Of a stretch of 64,000 nt of DNA, positions 18,822 through 28,701 are shown piece after piece. Numbering within the stretch: the stretch's first letter is position 1; every line of letters starts with the position of its first letter. The stretch spans positions 124,001-188,000 of the forward strand of contig NZ_BMNH01000004.1 of NCBI RefSeq assembly GCF_014646355.1. Reading direction: 5' to 3'. The notes under the pieces are model-generated. The model worked only from the letters and a program-made list of their open reading frames with translations, made no database searches and was not told the DNA's origin. A program made the translations under genes and the position numbers. Source of the stretch: Nonomuraea cavernae. GTDB taxonomy: Bacteria; Actinomycetota; Actinomycetes; Streptosporangiales; Streptosporangiaceae.

Positions 18822-19778
18822 TCAGATCGGGAGCTGCCAGATGTGCCATTCGTCCAGGAGCGTGAAGCCCATCGCCTCGTTGATGGCCAGCATGTGCGCG
18901 TTGGACGTGGCGTTCCACGTGATGATCCGCTCGACCTGCGGCTCCAGCTCGCGCAGGCGGAGCAGGTTGGCCAGCTTGAGCAGCAGGCCCAGGCGGTGGC
19001 CGCGATGCGGGCCGAGCACGACGGTGTCGGCCTGATGGGCCCAGCCGTCGGCACGGTCGGCGTTGACGTACAGGCGGGTGAATCCGGCGGGCGCGCCGTC
19101 GGAGACGCGCCTGGCGATCGCGGTGTGGCAGTCGGAGCCGCCCGGCACGATCAGCTCCTCGCGCGCCCGGATGCGCTCGATGTCGTAGACCGCGTCCTCC
19201 ATCTCGGCGCCGAGCGGGGCGTCGTTCATGCCGGCGGTCAGTATGGCCAGGTCGGCGAGCCGGTCCGGCCCGGCGGGGCCCTTCCAGAGCTCCAGTTCGT
19301 AGCCCTCCGGCCGGGGCAGCATGTCGCGGAACCGGCGCCAGTCGACCTCGCGCAGTTCGAGGGTGCGGCGGGCCTCCGTGAGCGACACCGTGAAGCCGTG
19401 CGCCTCCGCGAAGCGCGCGCCCGTGCCCACAGCGGGCGTCTCGACCAGGAGCAGCCGCCTGCCCTCGGCGCGCAGCCGGTCGCGAGCCGAGCCGAGCAGC
19501 CTGCCGCCGAGCCCCCTGCCGCGCCGGTCGGGGCGCACGAACAGCGGATCCACCCAGCCCAGATGCGTGTTGTCGAGCGTGGGCAGGACGATCCGGTAGC
19601 CGCCCACGACCTCGTCGCCGTCGCGCTCGACGTGGGACTCGATCTGCGAGCCCCGCTGCTCCCGGGTGAACATCACCTCGAAGCGGCGCGATGACAGCAC
19701 CGGACCGGGCTGGTCGGCGACGGCCTGGACATAGGCGGCGTGCAGTCGGCCGAGGGTCGCGCCGTCGATCGTCGTCAT
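18822..19778 (-). CDS. Tandem GNAT-family N-acetyltransferase
   Basis: 318 residues with two GNAT folds. The first (residues about 1-165) has the acetyl-CoA loop RPDRRGRGLGGRLLGSARDR, the second GPHRGHRLGLLLKLANLLRL followed by NATSNAHMLAINEAMGF. Double-GNAT proteins of this kind resemble the mycothiol synthase layout, but the substrate here cannot be read from sequence. It begins after a 41-base gap from the DUF2630 gene and probably shares its transcript with the Mut7-C gene downstream. Confidence 0.82.
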   Translation of the reverse strand: MTTIDGATLGRLHAAYVQAVADQPGPVLSSRRFEVMFTREQRGSQIESHVERDGDEVVGGYRIVLPTLDNTHLGWVDPLFVRPDRRGRGLGGRLLGSARDRLRAEGRRLLLVETPAVGTGARFAEAHGFTVSLTEARRTLELREVDWRRFRDMLPRPEGYELELWKGPAGPDRLADLAILTAGMNDAPLGAEMEDAVYDIERIRAREELIVPGGSDCHTAIARRVSDGAPAGFTRLYVNADRADGWAHQADTVVLGPHRGHRLGLLLKLANLLRLRELEPQVERIITWNATSNAHMLAINEAMGFTLLDEWHIWQLPI

Positions 19779-19819
19779 GGATCCAGGCAAGCGCATGGGC
19801 CCCGGACCCGGCCACCGGT

Positions 19820-20065
19820 TTACTGCCGGTAGTCCTCGACCTCGCTGACCGGCCGGGGCGCCGCGTTGTCGGGGTCCTCGCCCGCGTGGCGGCGGGCCCT
19901 GCGCTGCCGCAGCAGGTCCCAGCACTGGTCGAGCGCCACTTCGAGCTCCTTCACCCGGGCGTTCTCCTCGTCGGAGGTGACCTCGCCCGCGGACAGCCGG
20001 CCGCGCAGTTCGTGCTCCTCGTCGACCAGGGCGCTGATCCTGCTGAGAATCTCGTTGTCCCGCAT
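19820..20065 (-). CDS. DUF2630 family protein
   Basis: 81 residues, helical and charged: ILSRISALVDEEHELRGRL, then VKELEVALDQCWDLLRQRRA and a polar tail. This is the usual form of DUF2630, a small actinobacterial coiled-coil-like protein with no known role. The ATG at 20065 was preferred to an upstream one because family members start close to the ILSRI motif. It is divergent from the dimethylarginine hydrolase gene, 38 bases apart. Confidence 0.8.
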   Translation of the reverse strand: MRDNEILSRISALVDEEHELRGRLSAGEVTSDEENARVKELEVALDQCWDLLRQRRARRHAGEDPDNAAPRPVSEVEDYRQ

Positions 20066-20103
20066 GTCCGAGACTCTACTGACTTCGTGATAGAACACGC
20101 CCT

Positions 20104-20847
20104 ATGTCTGGTATCGCGCTGGTAAGAAAGCCCGGCCCCCGCCTCGCGGACGGCCTCCTCAGCTACGTCCAGCGCGAGCCCGTCGATCCCGGCCTGGCCA
20201 CGCGGCAGCACGACGCGTACGTGGCCGCCCTCGCCGACGCGGGCTGGCGGCCGGTGTACGCCGAACCGGCCGACGACCTGCCCGACGCCCCCTTCGTCGA
20301 GGACACGGTGGTGATCTCCGGGCGGCTGGCCGTACTGACCAGACCCGGTGCCGAGGAGCGGCGGCCCGAGGTGGCGTCGGTGGCGTCGGTGGTGCGCGGG
20401 CTGGGGCTGAAGGCGGTGCGGATCACCGGCTCGGGCACCCTCGACGGCGGTGACGTGCTCCAGGTGGGGCCCACTGTCTACGTCGGGAGGTCGGCCCGGA
20501 CGAACGACGAGGCCATCTCCCAACTGGCCGCCCTGCTCCCGGAACGCCGGGTCGTGCCCGTCGACCTGGACGGAGTGCTGCACCTGAAGTCGGCCGTCAC
20601 CGCGCTGCCCGACGGCACGCTCATCGGCCTCGCCGCGCACGTGAACCTGAGCGGACTCCTGGAGCCCGCCGAGGAGGCCGGGGCGCACGTGGTGCCGCTC
20701 GGGGGAGACCGGGTCCTGATGGCCGCCTCCGCCCCGCGCACGGCCGCCGCGCTGGAGAAGCGAGGGCTCAAGGTGATCACCGTGGACATCTCGGAGTTCG
20801 AGAAGCTGGAGGGGTGCGTCACCTGCCTGTCGGTTCTCATTCCCTAG
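20104..20847 (+). CDS. ddaH: Dimethylarginine dimethylaminohydrolase (DDAH)
   Basis: 247 residues of the pentein (guanidino-modifying) fold. Motifs are PDAPFVEDTVVISGRLAVLT, GSGTLDGGDVLQVG, the catalytic His in DLDGVLHLKSAVTAL and the nucleophilic Cys near the C-terminus in EGCVTCLSVL. The enzyme turns dimethylarginine into citrulline plus dimethylamine. A second pentein enzyme is at 41.5 kb. The gene stands alone, 250 bases before leuA. Confidence 0.88.
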   Translation: MSGIALVRKPGPRLADGLLSYVQREPVDPGLATRQHDAYVAALADAGWRPVYAEPADDLPDAPFVEDTVVISGRLAVLTRPGAEERRPEVASVASVVRGLGLKAVRITGSGTLDGGDVLQVGPTVYVGRSARTNDEAISQLAALLPERRVVPVDLDGVLHLKSAVTALPDGTLIGLAAHVNLSGLLEPAEEAGAHVVPLGGDRVLMAASAPRTAAALEKRGLKVITVDISEFEKLEGCVTCLSVLIP

Positions 20848-20863
20848 ACGCCGGGCCTGATCC

Positions 20864-20908
20864 GGTCGGGTCGGATGCGGTCGGGTCGGATGTGGCCGGG
20901 CCCGATCC
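20864..20908 (+). repeat. Short GC-rich tandem repeat
   Basis: Two perfect-but-one copies of a 15-bp unit (GGTCGGGTCGGATGC, GGTCGGGTCGGATGT) and a diverged third, between ddaH and the leuA leader. No function is evident. Confidence 0.5.
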
Positions 20909-20981
20909 GGCGGGGCCTGAGGCCGGGCCGATCTGGCCGTCGGATGCGACGGAGCCGGATCGTCCACCGCGACACGTCTGG

Positions 20982-22818
<1,837 letters not shown>

Positions 22819-22841
22819 CCGCACTGCTCGCTCCACCGCCG

Positions 22842-22864
22842 GGCCCCGCATGATCTGCGGGGCC
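22842..22864 (+). terminator. Stem-loop after leuA
   Basis: GGCCCCGCA, loop TGATC, TGCGGGGCC: a perfect 9-bp stem 24 bases after the leuA stop, without a T tract. Confidence 0.6.
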
Positions 22865-22908
22865 GGCACCTGGGATGCGCCCACAAGGCCACACACCCGA
22901 CCATTTGA

Positions 22909-22938
22909 CCGCCTGCCCGTGATCACGGGGCGAGGCGG
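22909..22938. terminator. Bidirectional stem-loop between convergent genes
   Basis: An almost perfect palindrome (CCGCCT, CCCGTGATCACGGG in the middle, AGGCGG) lies between the convergent leuA and lipoprotein genes. It can fold on either strand and probably ends the minus-strand operon. Confidence 0.55.
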
Positions 22939-22961
22939 TCGAGTCGTTTCAGCTGGGCTTG

Positions 22962-23543
22962 TTACTTGCCGGGCGTGCAGTCGTACAGCTCGCCGTAGCG
23001 TTTCTGGGCGATGCGCATGAGCTCGATCAGATCCTTGATCCCATCTCTGCCCTTGGCGACCTGGGACAGGTCGATGTCGATCAAGCGGGCTTCGTTGTCG
23101 CAGCGAAATTTCGCACTCACCCGGTAGGGCTGGTCCGCGAAAATCGAATCCGGCATGTACCCGACCATGCCATCGCCTAGATCGCGAGGGAGCGGAACTC
23201 CTCCATGCCTCGTGAATACTGCTCGTCTGTCATCCAGCAAGAAGTTCAGGTGCTCTTGAGGCATGCCCGGGCCCTCGTGCATCCACCACACCTCCAGAGG
23301 CGGAGGGGTTCTGTCAGGAGCCGAGCAGTTACCGTTTCTCTTAGTTCCAGCAGTCTCTTCAGCGAGTGGTTCGGTTACGCCAGTCACGGAACGAAATGCC
23401 TGCTCGGGGATAAGACTGCAGACGTATGGTGAGGAATCTACGATCGGCAGAGGAGGAGCCAGTGTAGAGACGATGTCGCTCTCCGGAGTGCAGGATACGC
23501 CGAACAGCACAAGGGCTGTCAGAGTAAGAGACAGGCCCCTCAT
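22962..23543 (-). CDS. Putative lipoprotein (DUF3558-like), third gene of a WXG100-like operon
   Basis: 193 residues. Signal sequence MRGLSLTLTALVLFGVSC ends in a probable lipobox Cys at residue 18. The mature domain has Cys residues at CSLIPEQAF, GNCSAPD, KFRCDNEA and YDCTPGK, consistent with two disulfides, and the DPCSLL-like start is reminiscent of DUF3558 lipoproteins. Function unknown. Its ATG overlaps the stop of the 735-residue gene (ATGA). Codon use is less GC-rich than in neighbours, in line with the accessory nature of the operon. Confidence 0.75.
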   Translation of the reverse strand: MRGLSLTLTALVLFGVSCTPESDIVSTLAPPLPIVDSSPYVCSLIPEQAFRSVTGVTEPLAEETAGTKRNGNCSAPDRTPPPLEVWWMHEGPGMPQEHLNFLLDDRRAVFTRHGGVPLPRDLGDGMVGYMPDSIFADQPYRVSAKFRCDNEARLIDIDLSQVAKGRDGIKDLIELMRIAQKRYGELYDCTPGK

Positions 23544-25747
23544 TCTTTTCTCCTGGAGGATGAGGGAATCTGGAGGTCGAGATAATCGTCCACCTCGCTG
23601 GTCCTATGGAATGTGCTCTTGAAGCGATCAAGCAGGTCGTTGCTTCCTCCGGCGGCCCGAGTCCACGTGAGGAATTCGCTGTATTCTTGAGGAGTCATTT
23701 CGGAGAAGCGCTTGATCGTTCGCCCATCACCGGCAGCGAATTTCTGCTTTCCGAAGCCGAGTCCGTCAAGCATCCCTTTGTTCAGCATGGCTGTGGCCAG
23801 CATCTGCTCTGCAAGTCTTTCTACCGCCAGTCGGTTGTCCGCCAGCGTCCGGTGTGTCTCGTCCAGCCCCTGCCCGTGTTCGGAGATCTGCAAGGCAATC
23901 TGCTTGGCGACCTCGTCGTACGCGGCTCCGGCGATTTTGTCGTACTGCGTATTGATCAGGTTGCCGAAGGCTCCGGTGGCCAGCTCACCGACCTGTTTGG
24001 CCCCCGGCACGGGGAGCAGGCCGATCGCATCGCGCACCATGGTTTTCAACGACTCGTCCACCTTCTTGTCGTTCAGCCCCTGGGCAATCAACACCTGGCG
24101 GCGGATTTCCACGATGTGGCTGAAGGGACGTGCCTCTGCCACGGTCCGGTCTATTAGAAACTGTTTGATGTCGGCCTTGTCGACCCGGCCGTCCTCATCG
24201 AAGTCGAACTTCTTGACGTCGGCCTTCGTGAAACCGAGCCGCTCGGCGTTGGATGCGGTCAAGCCCACTGGTGCCACGGTGTCGAGTGCCGCTCGCATGT
24301 GTTCGGTCTGCGCTCTCACCAGTGCTTCGAAGCCGGCGTCGTGGGAGGCGGCCAGCACGAGTGCGTAGGACATGTCCTGGGCCGCGACCTTGCCGAAGGT
24401 GGCGTGGTTAAGGAGGAGCCGGGAGAGTTGGTCGATGTTGGCGGAGATGGCACGAGCTACCGGGTAGCTCAGGGGCGCGAGACGATCGAACGTTTCTCGG
24501 TTCCTGATCTCCAGGTTGCCGTCGTCGGCTTTGCCGAAGGCGCCTCGCACCTCGTCAGCGACGATTTTGGTCAGCTCGGAGGCCAGTTTTTGGGAGGTTG
24601 CGTCCTGGCCGGTTGTCGCGGTCACCAGCATGTCGTTGAACGGCGCATGGTCCTTCAAGTAGAGAGAAGCGCCCCACCGGGTCGTGAGCAGATAGTCCAG
24701 CACGGATGTCTTCCACTCGGCCGGGGTGTGGTCCAGCAGGGTGTGGGACGCCTCGCGGCTGGACTTCGCCGCGTGGAACAGGTCGTCCAACACCGATGAT
24801 CCGCCCTTCGCGCCTGGAACACCGGCTTGCGTCCCCGGTCTCAGCAGGGTGCCGAGGCCGAGTGCGCCGGCCAGGTCGATGACGGGGATCTGGGCGCTCG
24901 CGAAGGCGCTGCCCAGTGGGTCCTTGCTCGCCGCCCACGCGTCCTTGCGCTGCTCGTGCTCGTAGGCGATCACGTCGCGTCCGATGACCTCCATGAACTC
25001 CTTCGAGAACGGTGTCTTCCCGTCGTGGGCACGCCAGATGAGCGCCTGCGCCTGGTAGCCCGAGTGGGTCGTGTCGCCGGTTCTGTGCTCGGCGCGGCCC
25101 TCCTTCGCCAGGTCCTTGAGGAAGCCGGCGCCCATGTACGCCGGATCCTTCGGGTTGGTTCCCTTGGCCAGGGCGGTGGCCAGCATGCTCAGGGCCTTCT
25201 GGCCAGAGACAGAGAGCCGGTCCGCGCGGCCCGCATCTTCACGATTCATGGCATCGCGCAACTGTGTGGCGAAGGAGCCGGGCGACCGCGTCACGCCTCG
25301 GCCGCCCAGCGTGCCCAGGAACGCCTTGACGAACTCGGCGTCCCCGGTGCGTGACGCGTACTTCCGCAACTCCGCCAGCGCCTTGGCATCCCCGTCGGTG
25401 GCCTTCAGCGCGGCACGACCCGCCAGCGTCCCGTCCAGGAGTCCCTTCGCGATCTCCAGCCGGTCAGGAATCTCCAGGAAGCTCCCCGCGGGTGTGCTCC
25501 TCCCGAAGGTGACCTTCTGCCGCTGCAGCTCGTGAACCAGTCGCTGGCGTCGCCGCAGGTCCTCGGCCTGCGTGGTGACCCGTTCGGCCAGCTCACGCAG
25601 GCGCGTGGCCGGAGCGGTGTCGAGCCCGGCACTCCGCAACTCGCCGTACAGGGTCTGCGCCAGCTCCTCCAGCAGCCCGGCAGCCTGGGCATGCTTGCCC
25701 GCCATCGTGTCGAACTCCGGCAGCTTGACCCCGCTGAACTCTGTCAT
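23540..25747 (-). CDS. Large helical protein with EF-hand-like motif, WXG100-associated
   Basis: 735 residues with no signal peptide or membrane helix. The N-terminus (MTEFSGVKLPEFDTMAGKHA) and ~200 helical residues with a coiled-coil-like LRELAERVTTQAEDLRRRQR stretch fit a T7SS-associated WXG/DUF6571-type scaffold. Near residue 520 an EF-hand-like loop occurs (FDFDEDGRVDKADIKQFL: D-x-D-x-D-G-x-V-D-x-x-D). The C-terminal third has LLPVPGAKQVGELATGAFGN and further helices. No toxin or enzyme motif was recognised. The start overlaps the stop of the WXG100-like gene (ATGA). I call it of unknown function; secretion by a type VII system is inference from context only. Confidence 0.75.
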   Translation of the reverse strand: MTEFSGVKLPEFDTMAGKHAQAAGLLEELAQTLYGELRSAGLDTAPATRLRELAERVTTQAEDLRRRQRLVHELQRQKVTFGRSTPAGSFLEIPDRLEIAKGLLDGTLAGRAALKATDGDAKALAELRKYASRTGDAEFVKAFLGTLGGRGVTRSPGSFATQLRDAMNREDAGRADRLSVSGQKALSMLATALAKGTNPKDPAYMGAGFLKDLAKEGRAEHRTGDTTHSGYQAQALIWRAHDGKTPFSKEFMEVIGRDVIAYEHEQRKDAWAASKDPLGSAFASAQIPVIDLAGALGLGTLLRPGTQAGVPGAKGGSSVLDDLFHAAKSSREASHTLLDHTPAEWKTSVLDYLLTTRWGASLYLKDHAPFNDMLVTATTGQDATSQKLASELTKIVADEVRGAFGKADDGNLEIRNRETFDRLAPLSYPVARAISANIDQLSRLLLNHATFGKVAAQDMSYALVLAASHDAGFEALVRAQTEHMRAALDTVAPVGLTASNAERLGFTKADVKKFDFDEDGRVDKADIKQFLIDRTVAEARPFSHIVEIRRQVLIAQGLNDKKVDESLKTMVRDAIGLLPVPGAKQVGELATGAFGNLINTQYDKIAGAAYDEVAKQIALQISEHGQGLDETHRTLADNRLAVERLAEQMLATAMLNKGMLDGLGFGKQKFAAGDGRTIKRFSEMTPQEYSEFLTWTRAAGGSNDLLDRFKSTFHRTSEVDDYLDLQIPSSSRRKE

Positions 25748-25986
25748 GACCTGTCCGGCAGCGATGCCAGCTCTTGCTTCGCGCTGTGTACGGCCTGGGT
25801 GAGCATGTCGCGCAGCTCCCGCTGGTCGGCGTGGACCTGGGCGTCGAACCGGGCACCCGTCGGTCCCACCCACGCGTCGTTCTCCATCAGGCGGCAGGAA
25901 GGGTCGAGCGCCCACCAGTGCTCGTCCGACAGCCGCTGGATCCGCTCTGCCACGGCCCGCATCGCCTCGCGATCGACGTTAGCCAC
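25744..25986 (-). CDS. WXG100-like small protein
   Basis: 80 residues from the GTG at 25986, chosen because GAGGAAT precedes it at good spacing; an in-frame ATG at 26001 has none. The sequence is helix (VDREAMRAVAERIQRLSD), a turn with DAWVGPTGARFDAQV in place of WXG, then helix (RELRDMLTQAVHSAKQELAS). This is the hairpin layout of ESX/WXG100 proteins, with WVG as the turn. It is the first gene of a three-gene operon with a large helical protein and a lipoprotein. Confidence 0.7.
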   Translation of the reverse strand: MANVDREAMRAVAERIQRLSDEHWWALDPSCRLMENDAWVGPTGARFDAQVHADQRELRDMLTQAVHSAKQELASLPDRS

Positions 25987-26685
25987 GATGATTCCTCGCA
26001 TGGCTCGCTGCACAAGAACCAGATCAGGAGGCGGCGTCCCCCACGGGCTCACACGGTATGCAACATCACGTCAACAAACAAGCTGAAACTCAGTGAAAGT
26101 ATGGAGCGCATTCCGAGGATGTGCGCATTGGTCTGTTTGTCTGACTATGAGCAAGACTTCGGTTCCGCTCGACAAAGGGAGGTGGCGCGGTCTCGGCGAG
26201 GGGGAATGGGCGGTGATCTATGGATCTTCTCCCGCCAAAATTGAAACCGGCTGGATGCGTTGAACATCAACTGAAACGGCCGGGCTGGGAACGGGGCCGG
26301 AAGGGCGGCCAGTGCGCCATCGCCAACAGAAAGATCATGGCCGCCGGAGTAGAACAGATGCGCTGACTGTGCCGTTTTGCGCGTTCGAACATCGTCCCGG
26401 CGACTCGTCGTGGTGGCGGCGGTCAAGCAGGAATTTGTCGCGAGCGACGGCACCTAGCAAGCCAAGGCCATCAGGAGAGGGGAAGATCGTGCTCACTGGG
26501 TTCGGGCCGCTGGTCGCCTGTGCCTGGTCGGAGCGATGAGTAATCGACAAGAAACTGTTGCGGATGGCGTTGCTGAACGCCGCGTTCCGCAGGTTGTTCT
26601 CATGTCTTACGGCGGATCCGCACGCTTGTGGCGTCTCACGGATGACTCTCCGTGAGAGTGGAAAGCCCCTGCTCAGGCGTGTTGA
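25987..26685. other. 700-base stretch without recognised gene
   Basis: Open reading frames here (for example on the minus strand at 26145-26453) have no recognisable protein and ordinary non-coding composition. The stretch holds the probable promoter of the WXG100-like operon (a TTGACG-like hexamer on the minus strand near 26070) and a terminator hairpin at 26634-26657. It is lower in GC than the housekeeping parts. Confidence 0.4.
26634..26657 (-). terminator. Stem-loop after DUF397 gene
   Basis: TCTCACGG, loop ATGACTCT, CCGTGAGA: an 8-bp perfect stem 28 bases beyond the stop of the minus-strand DUF397 gene. Confidence 0.5.
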
Positions 26686-26898
26686 TCAGTCGAACTCGCC
26701 GTTCTTCACGCCGGCGATGAAGGCGTTCCACTCGTCCGGAGTGAAGATCAGTGCTGGGCCGGTGAGATTCTTGCTGTCGCGGACGCCTCGGCGCCCTCCG
26801 GACAGTTCGGCGACCTCAACGCAGTTGCCGCCATCGGGTCCCGAGTGGCTGGATTTGCGCCAAATGGCTGTGTCGAGTTCTCGAGTCAGCTCGTCCAT
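26686..26898 (-). CDS. DUF397 domain protein
   Basis: 70 residues with the DUF397 hallmarks: TAIWRKSSHSGPDGGNCVEV, then VRDSKNLTGPALIFTPDEWN and AFIAGVKNGEFD. DUF397 proteins partner with DUF5753-type XRE regulators (WhiJ/BldB-like sets) and often act as small antagonists, similar to antitoxins. The start overlaps the end of the XRE gene by 13 bases, so translation is coupled. Confidence 0.93.
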   Translation of the reverse strand: MDELTRELDTAIWRKSSHSGPDGGNCVEVAELSGGRRGVRDSKNLTGPALIFTPDEWNAFIAGVKNGEFD

Positions 26899-27713
26899 CG
26901 CTGCAGCGTCTCCTTGATCACTTCTAGGGATTCGCGCTGGGGCAGTGCTTCGGAACGAATCCCCTCATATCTGTATGTTAGGACGCTGACGTCCTCTGGT
27001 CGCTCTGTTACTCGGCTCATGACTCCAGCGGATTCGACATACGCCGTGTCGAAAACTCCGTGAGCTTGAGCAATGGCGAATCCGCCGGCCAGACCGGTCG
27101 TGGAGTAGGCCGTGAAAGGCAGGATCTGGATGGTGGTCCGGGGAGTTCGGCCCGCTTCGAGGAGGCGGGTGAGCTGCGCCGACATTATCTCGGGGCTGCC
27201 GATTGGGCGATGCAGGACTGCCTCATCGATCACGACCCACAGCAGTGGCGGCTTGGGGCGCCGGAGAATGCTCTGCCGTTCCATTCTGGCGATCACATGC
27301 TCCTCGATCTGTTCGGAAGTCACGCCGACCTCGCCGCTCAGCACGGCGCGCGCGTAGTCCTCGGTTTGGAGCAGGCCGGGCACGACCAGGGGCTCCCAGG
27401 AGCGGATCGCCTCCGCCGTGGCCTCCACGTCGAGCCAGGGCCGAAACCAGGGCGGAGCCGATGCGTGGCTGACCATCGGCCAGAGCCGCATCAGTGCTCC
27501 CTCGGCCTCCAGGGCCTCGTCGCAGTGACGGGCGAACTCCTCCGTGGGCGACCGTCTGGCTGTCTCGATCATGCTGATCGTGCCGACGGAGTAGGAGACC
27601 GCCTTCGACAGGCGGATCTGGGACCAGCCCCGGGCCTTGCGGTGTCGCCGTAGCTCGAAGCCGAAGAGCGCGGTCGGCGAGTCAGCAGGGCACAGCTCGC
27701 TCTCCTTGGGCAT
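26886..27713 (-). CDS. XRE-family regulator with DUF5753 (Scr1/WhiJ-like)
   Basis: 275 residues. The N-terminal helix-turn-helix is FGFELRRHRKARGWSQIRLS, AVSYSVGTISMIETARRSP; the DUF5753 part begins near WFRPWLDVEATAEAIRSWEP and contains VPGLLQTEDYARAVL. The ATG at 27713 is preceded by GGGAGGTCAG. These regulators control development or secondary metabolism in actinomycetes together with DUF397 partners, one of which is encoded directly after. A divergent ATPase gene lies 150 bases away. Confidence 0.92.
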   Translation of the reverse strand: MPKESELCPADSPTALFGFELRRHRKARGWSQIRLSKAVSYSVGTISMIETARRSPTEEFARHCDEALEAEGALMRLWPMVSHASAPPWFRPWLDVEATAEAIRSWEPLVVPGLLQTEDYARAVLSGEVGVTSEQIEEHVIARMERQSILRRPKPPLLWVVIDEAVLHRPIGSPEIMSAQLTRLLEAGRTPRTTIQILPFTAYSTTGLAGGFAIAQAHGVFDTAYVESAGVMSRVTERPEDVSVLTYRYEGIRSEALPQRESLEVIKETLQRWTS

Positions 27714-27863
27714 CTGACCTCCCGGGGGGACTGCCACCCGTTTCAATGAGACTTTCACCGAAACGGTTGATGGCATAGCGAAGTCAATCAACTACTCAAT
27801 GTAGCCGCGGCTTGGGATGGTGGGAAGGCCGATCCAGGCCGACTTCTTTGAGTGGGTGAAGCC

Positions 27864-28331
27864 ATGAAAGCAGCGAGCGCGGAGCCGAGGATCATCGGTT
27901 CGATCCATCTGGCCGGCATTCGCGAGTCCGTCCCGCACGCTCGCTCCGAGGTGCGCAGATGGCTCGGCGAGGATCATCCCGCGGTCGAAGACGCCGTGCT
28001 GGCGGCGTCCGAGCTCGTGACGAACGCGCTCCGGCACTCCGACGTCAGGCCGTACGACCTCATCGGCCTCACCGTCGCCGCGACGGAGGAGACGGTGTAT
28101 GTGGAGGTGTGTGACCCCGGGTCCGCGTTCTCCGGGCCGCACATCCGGCAGGAGCCGGAGGCGGAGGACGGTCGTGGTCTGCTGATCGTCCGTGAGATCT
28201 CCCAGGAGTGGGGCACCCGAGAACACGGCCGTGGGCTGGGCCGCACCGTCTGGTGCGCGATCCGGGTCGTTCATCCTTCTGGCCTGTCCGCTTCGAGCCG
28301 CTCTCCGGCCGGCGGACGCGTCCCTGGCTGA
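27864..28331 (+). CDS. ATP-binding protein, HATPase_c_2 / RsbW-like
   Basis: 155 residues of the small GHKL ATPase type found beside DUF397/XRE pairs. N-box region DAVLAASELVTNALRHSDVR, G1-like YVEVCDPGSAF and G2 RGLLIVREISQEWGTREHG with GRTVWCAI at the end. Such proteins are anti-sigma-factor-kinase homologs, but a target is not visible. A GTG at 27852 would add four residues; GGGTGAAG supports the ATG at 27864. Confidence 0.88.
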   Translation: MKAASAEPRIIGSIHLAGIRESVPHARSEVRRWLGEDHPAVEDAVLAASELVTNALRHSDVRPYDLIGLTVAATEETVYVEVCDPGSAFSGPHIRQEPEAEDGRGLLIVREISQEWGTREHGRGLGRTVWCAIRVVHPSGLSASSRSPAGGRVPG

Positions 28332-28349
28332 CCGTACGGTCGGCCAGGG
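28322..28349 (+). terminator. Stem-loop at the end of the ATPase gene
   Basis: A 28-base near-perfect palindrome (CCCTGGCTGACCGT, ACGGTCGGCCAGGG; one G-U pair) that overlaps the stop codon of the ATPase gene. Confidence 0.6.
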
Positions 28350-28638
28350 GCAGGCGGCGCCGTCTCCCCTGGGAGGGGTGTCGCGGAAAACGTCCGGCCC
28401 GGGGCCTTCCCCCGTGGGCCGAGCCGGGCGCGGCCCCCGAAGAGCGTGCCGCCCACCTCTTCGGGGGCCATCTCCATGGCCGGATGGCCTGTTGCGCGGC
28501 AGCGGTGCGGCCGCAGGGGTTGGCCGAACAGGTCGCCACGCAGGTGCTCGGCCTTGGCGCGTCGCAGGCCGTACTGGCTCGATGGAGGGTGTTCATCGAC
28601 GTCATCGGCAGAGGTGGGCTTGGCAGGGTTAGTGAACG
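28350..28638. other. Gene-free stretch with a 13-bp perfect hairpin
   Basis: No convincing gene. It holds a perfect 13-bp stem at 28432-28469 (GGCCCCCGAAGAG, 12-base loop, CTCTTCGGGGGCC). Short overlapping reading frames look like chance. Confidence 0.4.
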
Positions 28639-28667
28639 TTGCGTTTCTTAAGGCGGGGCTCTATTCT
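28639..28667 (+). promoter_or_regulatory. Promoter of the MFS/phosphotransferase/TetR operon
   Basis: TTGCGT (28639-28644), 17 bases, TATTCT (28662-28667). The -10 runs into the palindromic operator, so a repressor bound there would block transcription start. Confidence 0.65.
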
Positions 28668-28696
28668 CCTTAGAGAACGACTCGTTCTCTAAGGAG
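28666..28696 (+). promoter_or_regulatory. 31-bp palindromic operator covering the start site and ribosome binding site
   Basis: CTCCTTAGAGAACGA, one central C, TCGTTCTCTAAGGAG: two perfect 15-bp arms. The right arm supplies the AAGGAG ribosome binding site of the MFS gene, five bases before its ATG. TetR-family repressors use operators of this kind, and a TetR gene is the third gene of the same operon. Confidence 0.85.
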
Positions 28697-28701
28697 CGGT
28701 C

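Noticed and set aside
26145..26550. Small frames on both strands between the WXG100-like and DUF397 genes
   Set aside because: No domain, poor starts and ordinary composition; a transposase remnant was considered but no motif was found.
28271..28651. Overlapping reading frames after the ATPase gene
   Set aside because: No recognisable domain, no ribosome binding site and strong hairpins inside; treated as gene-free.
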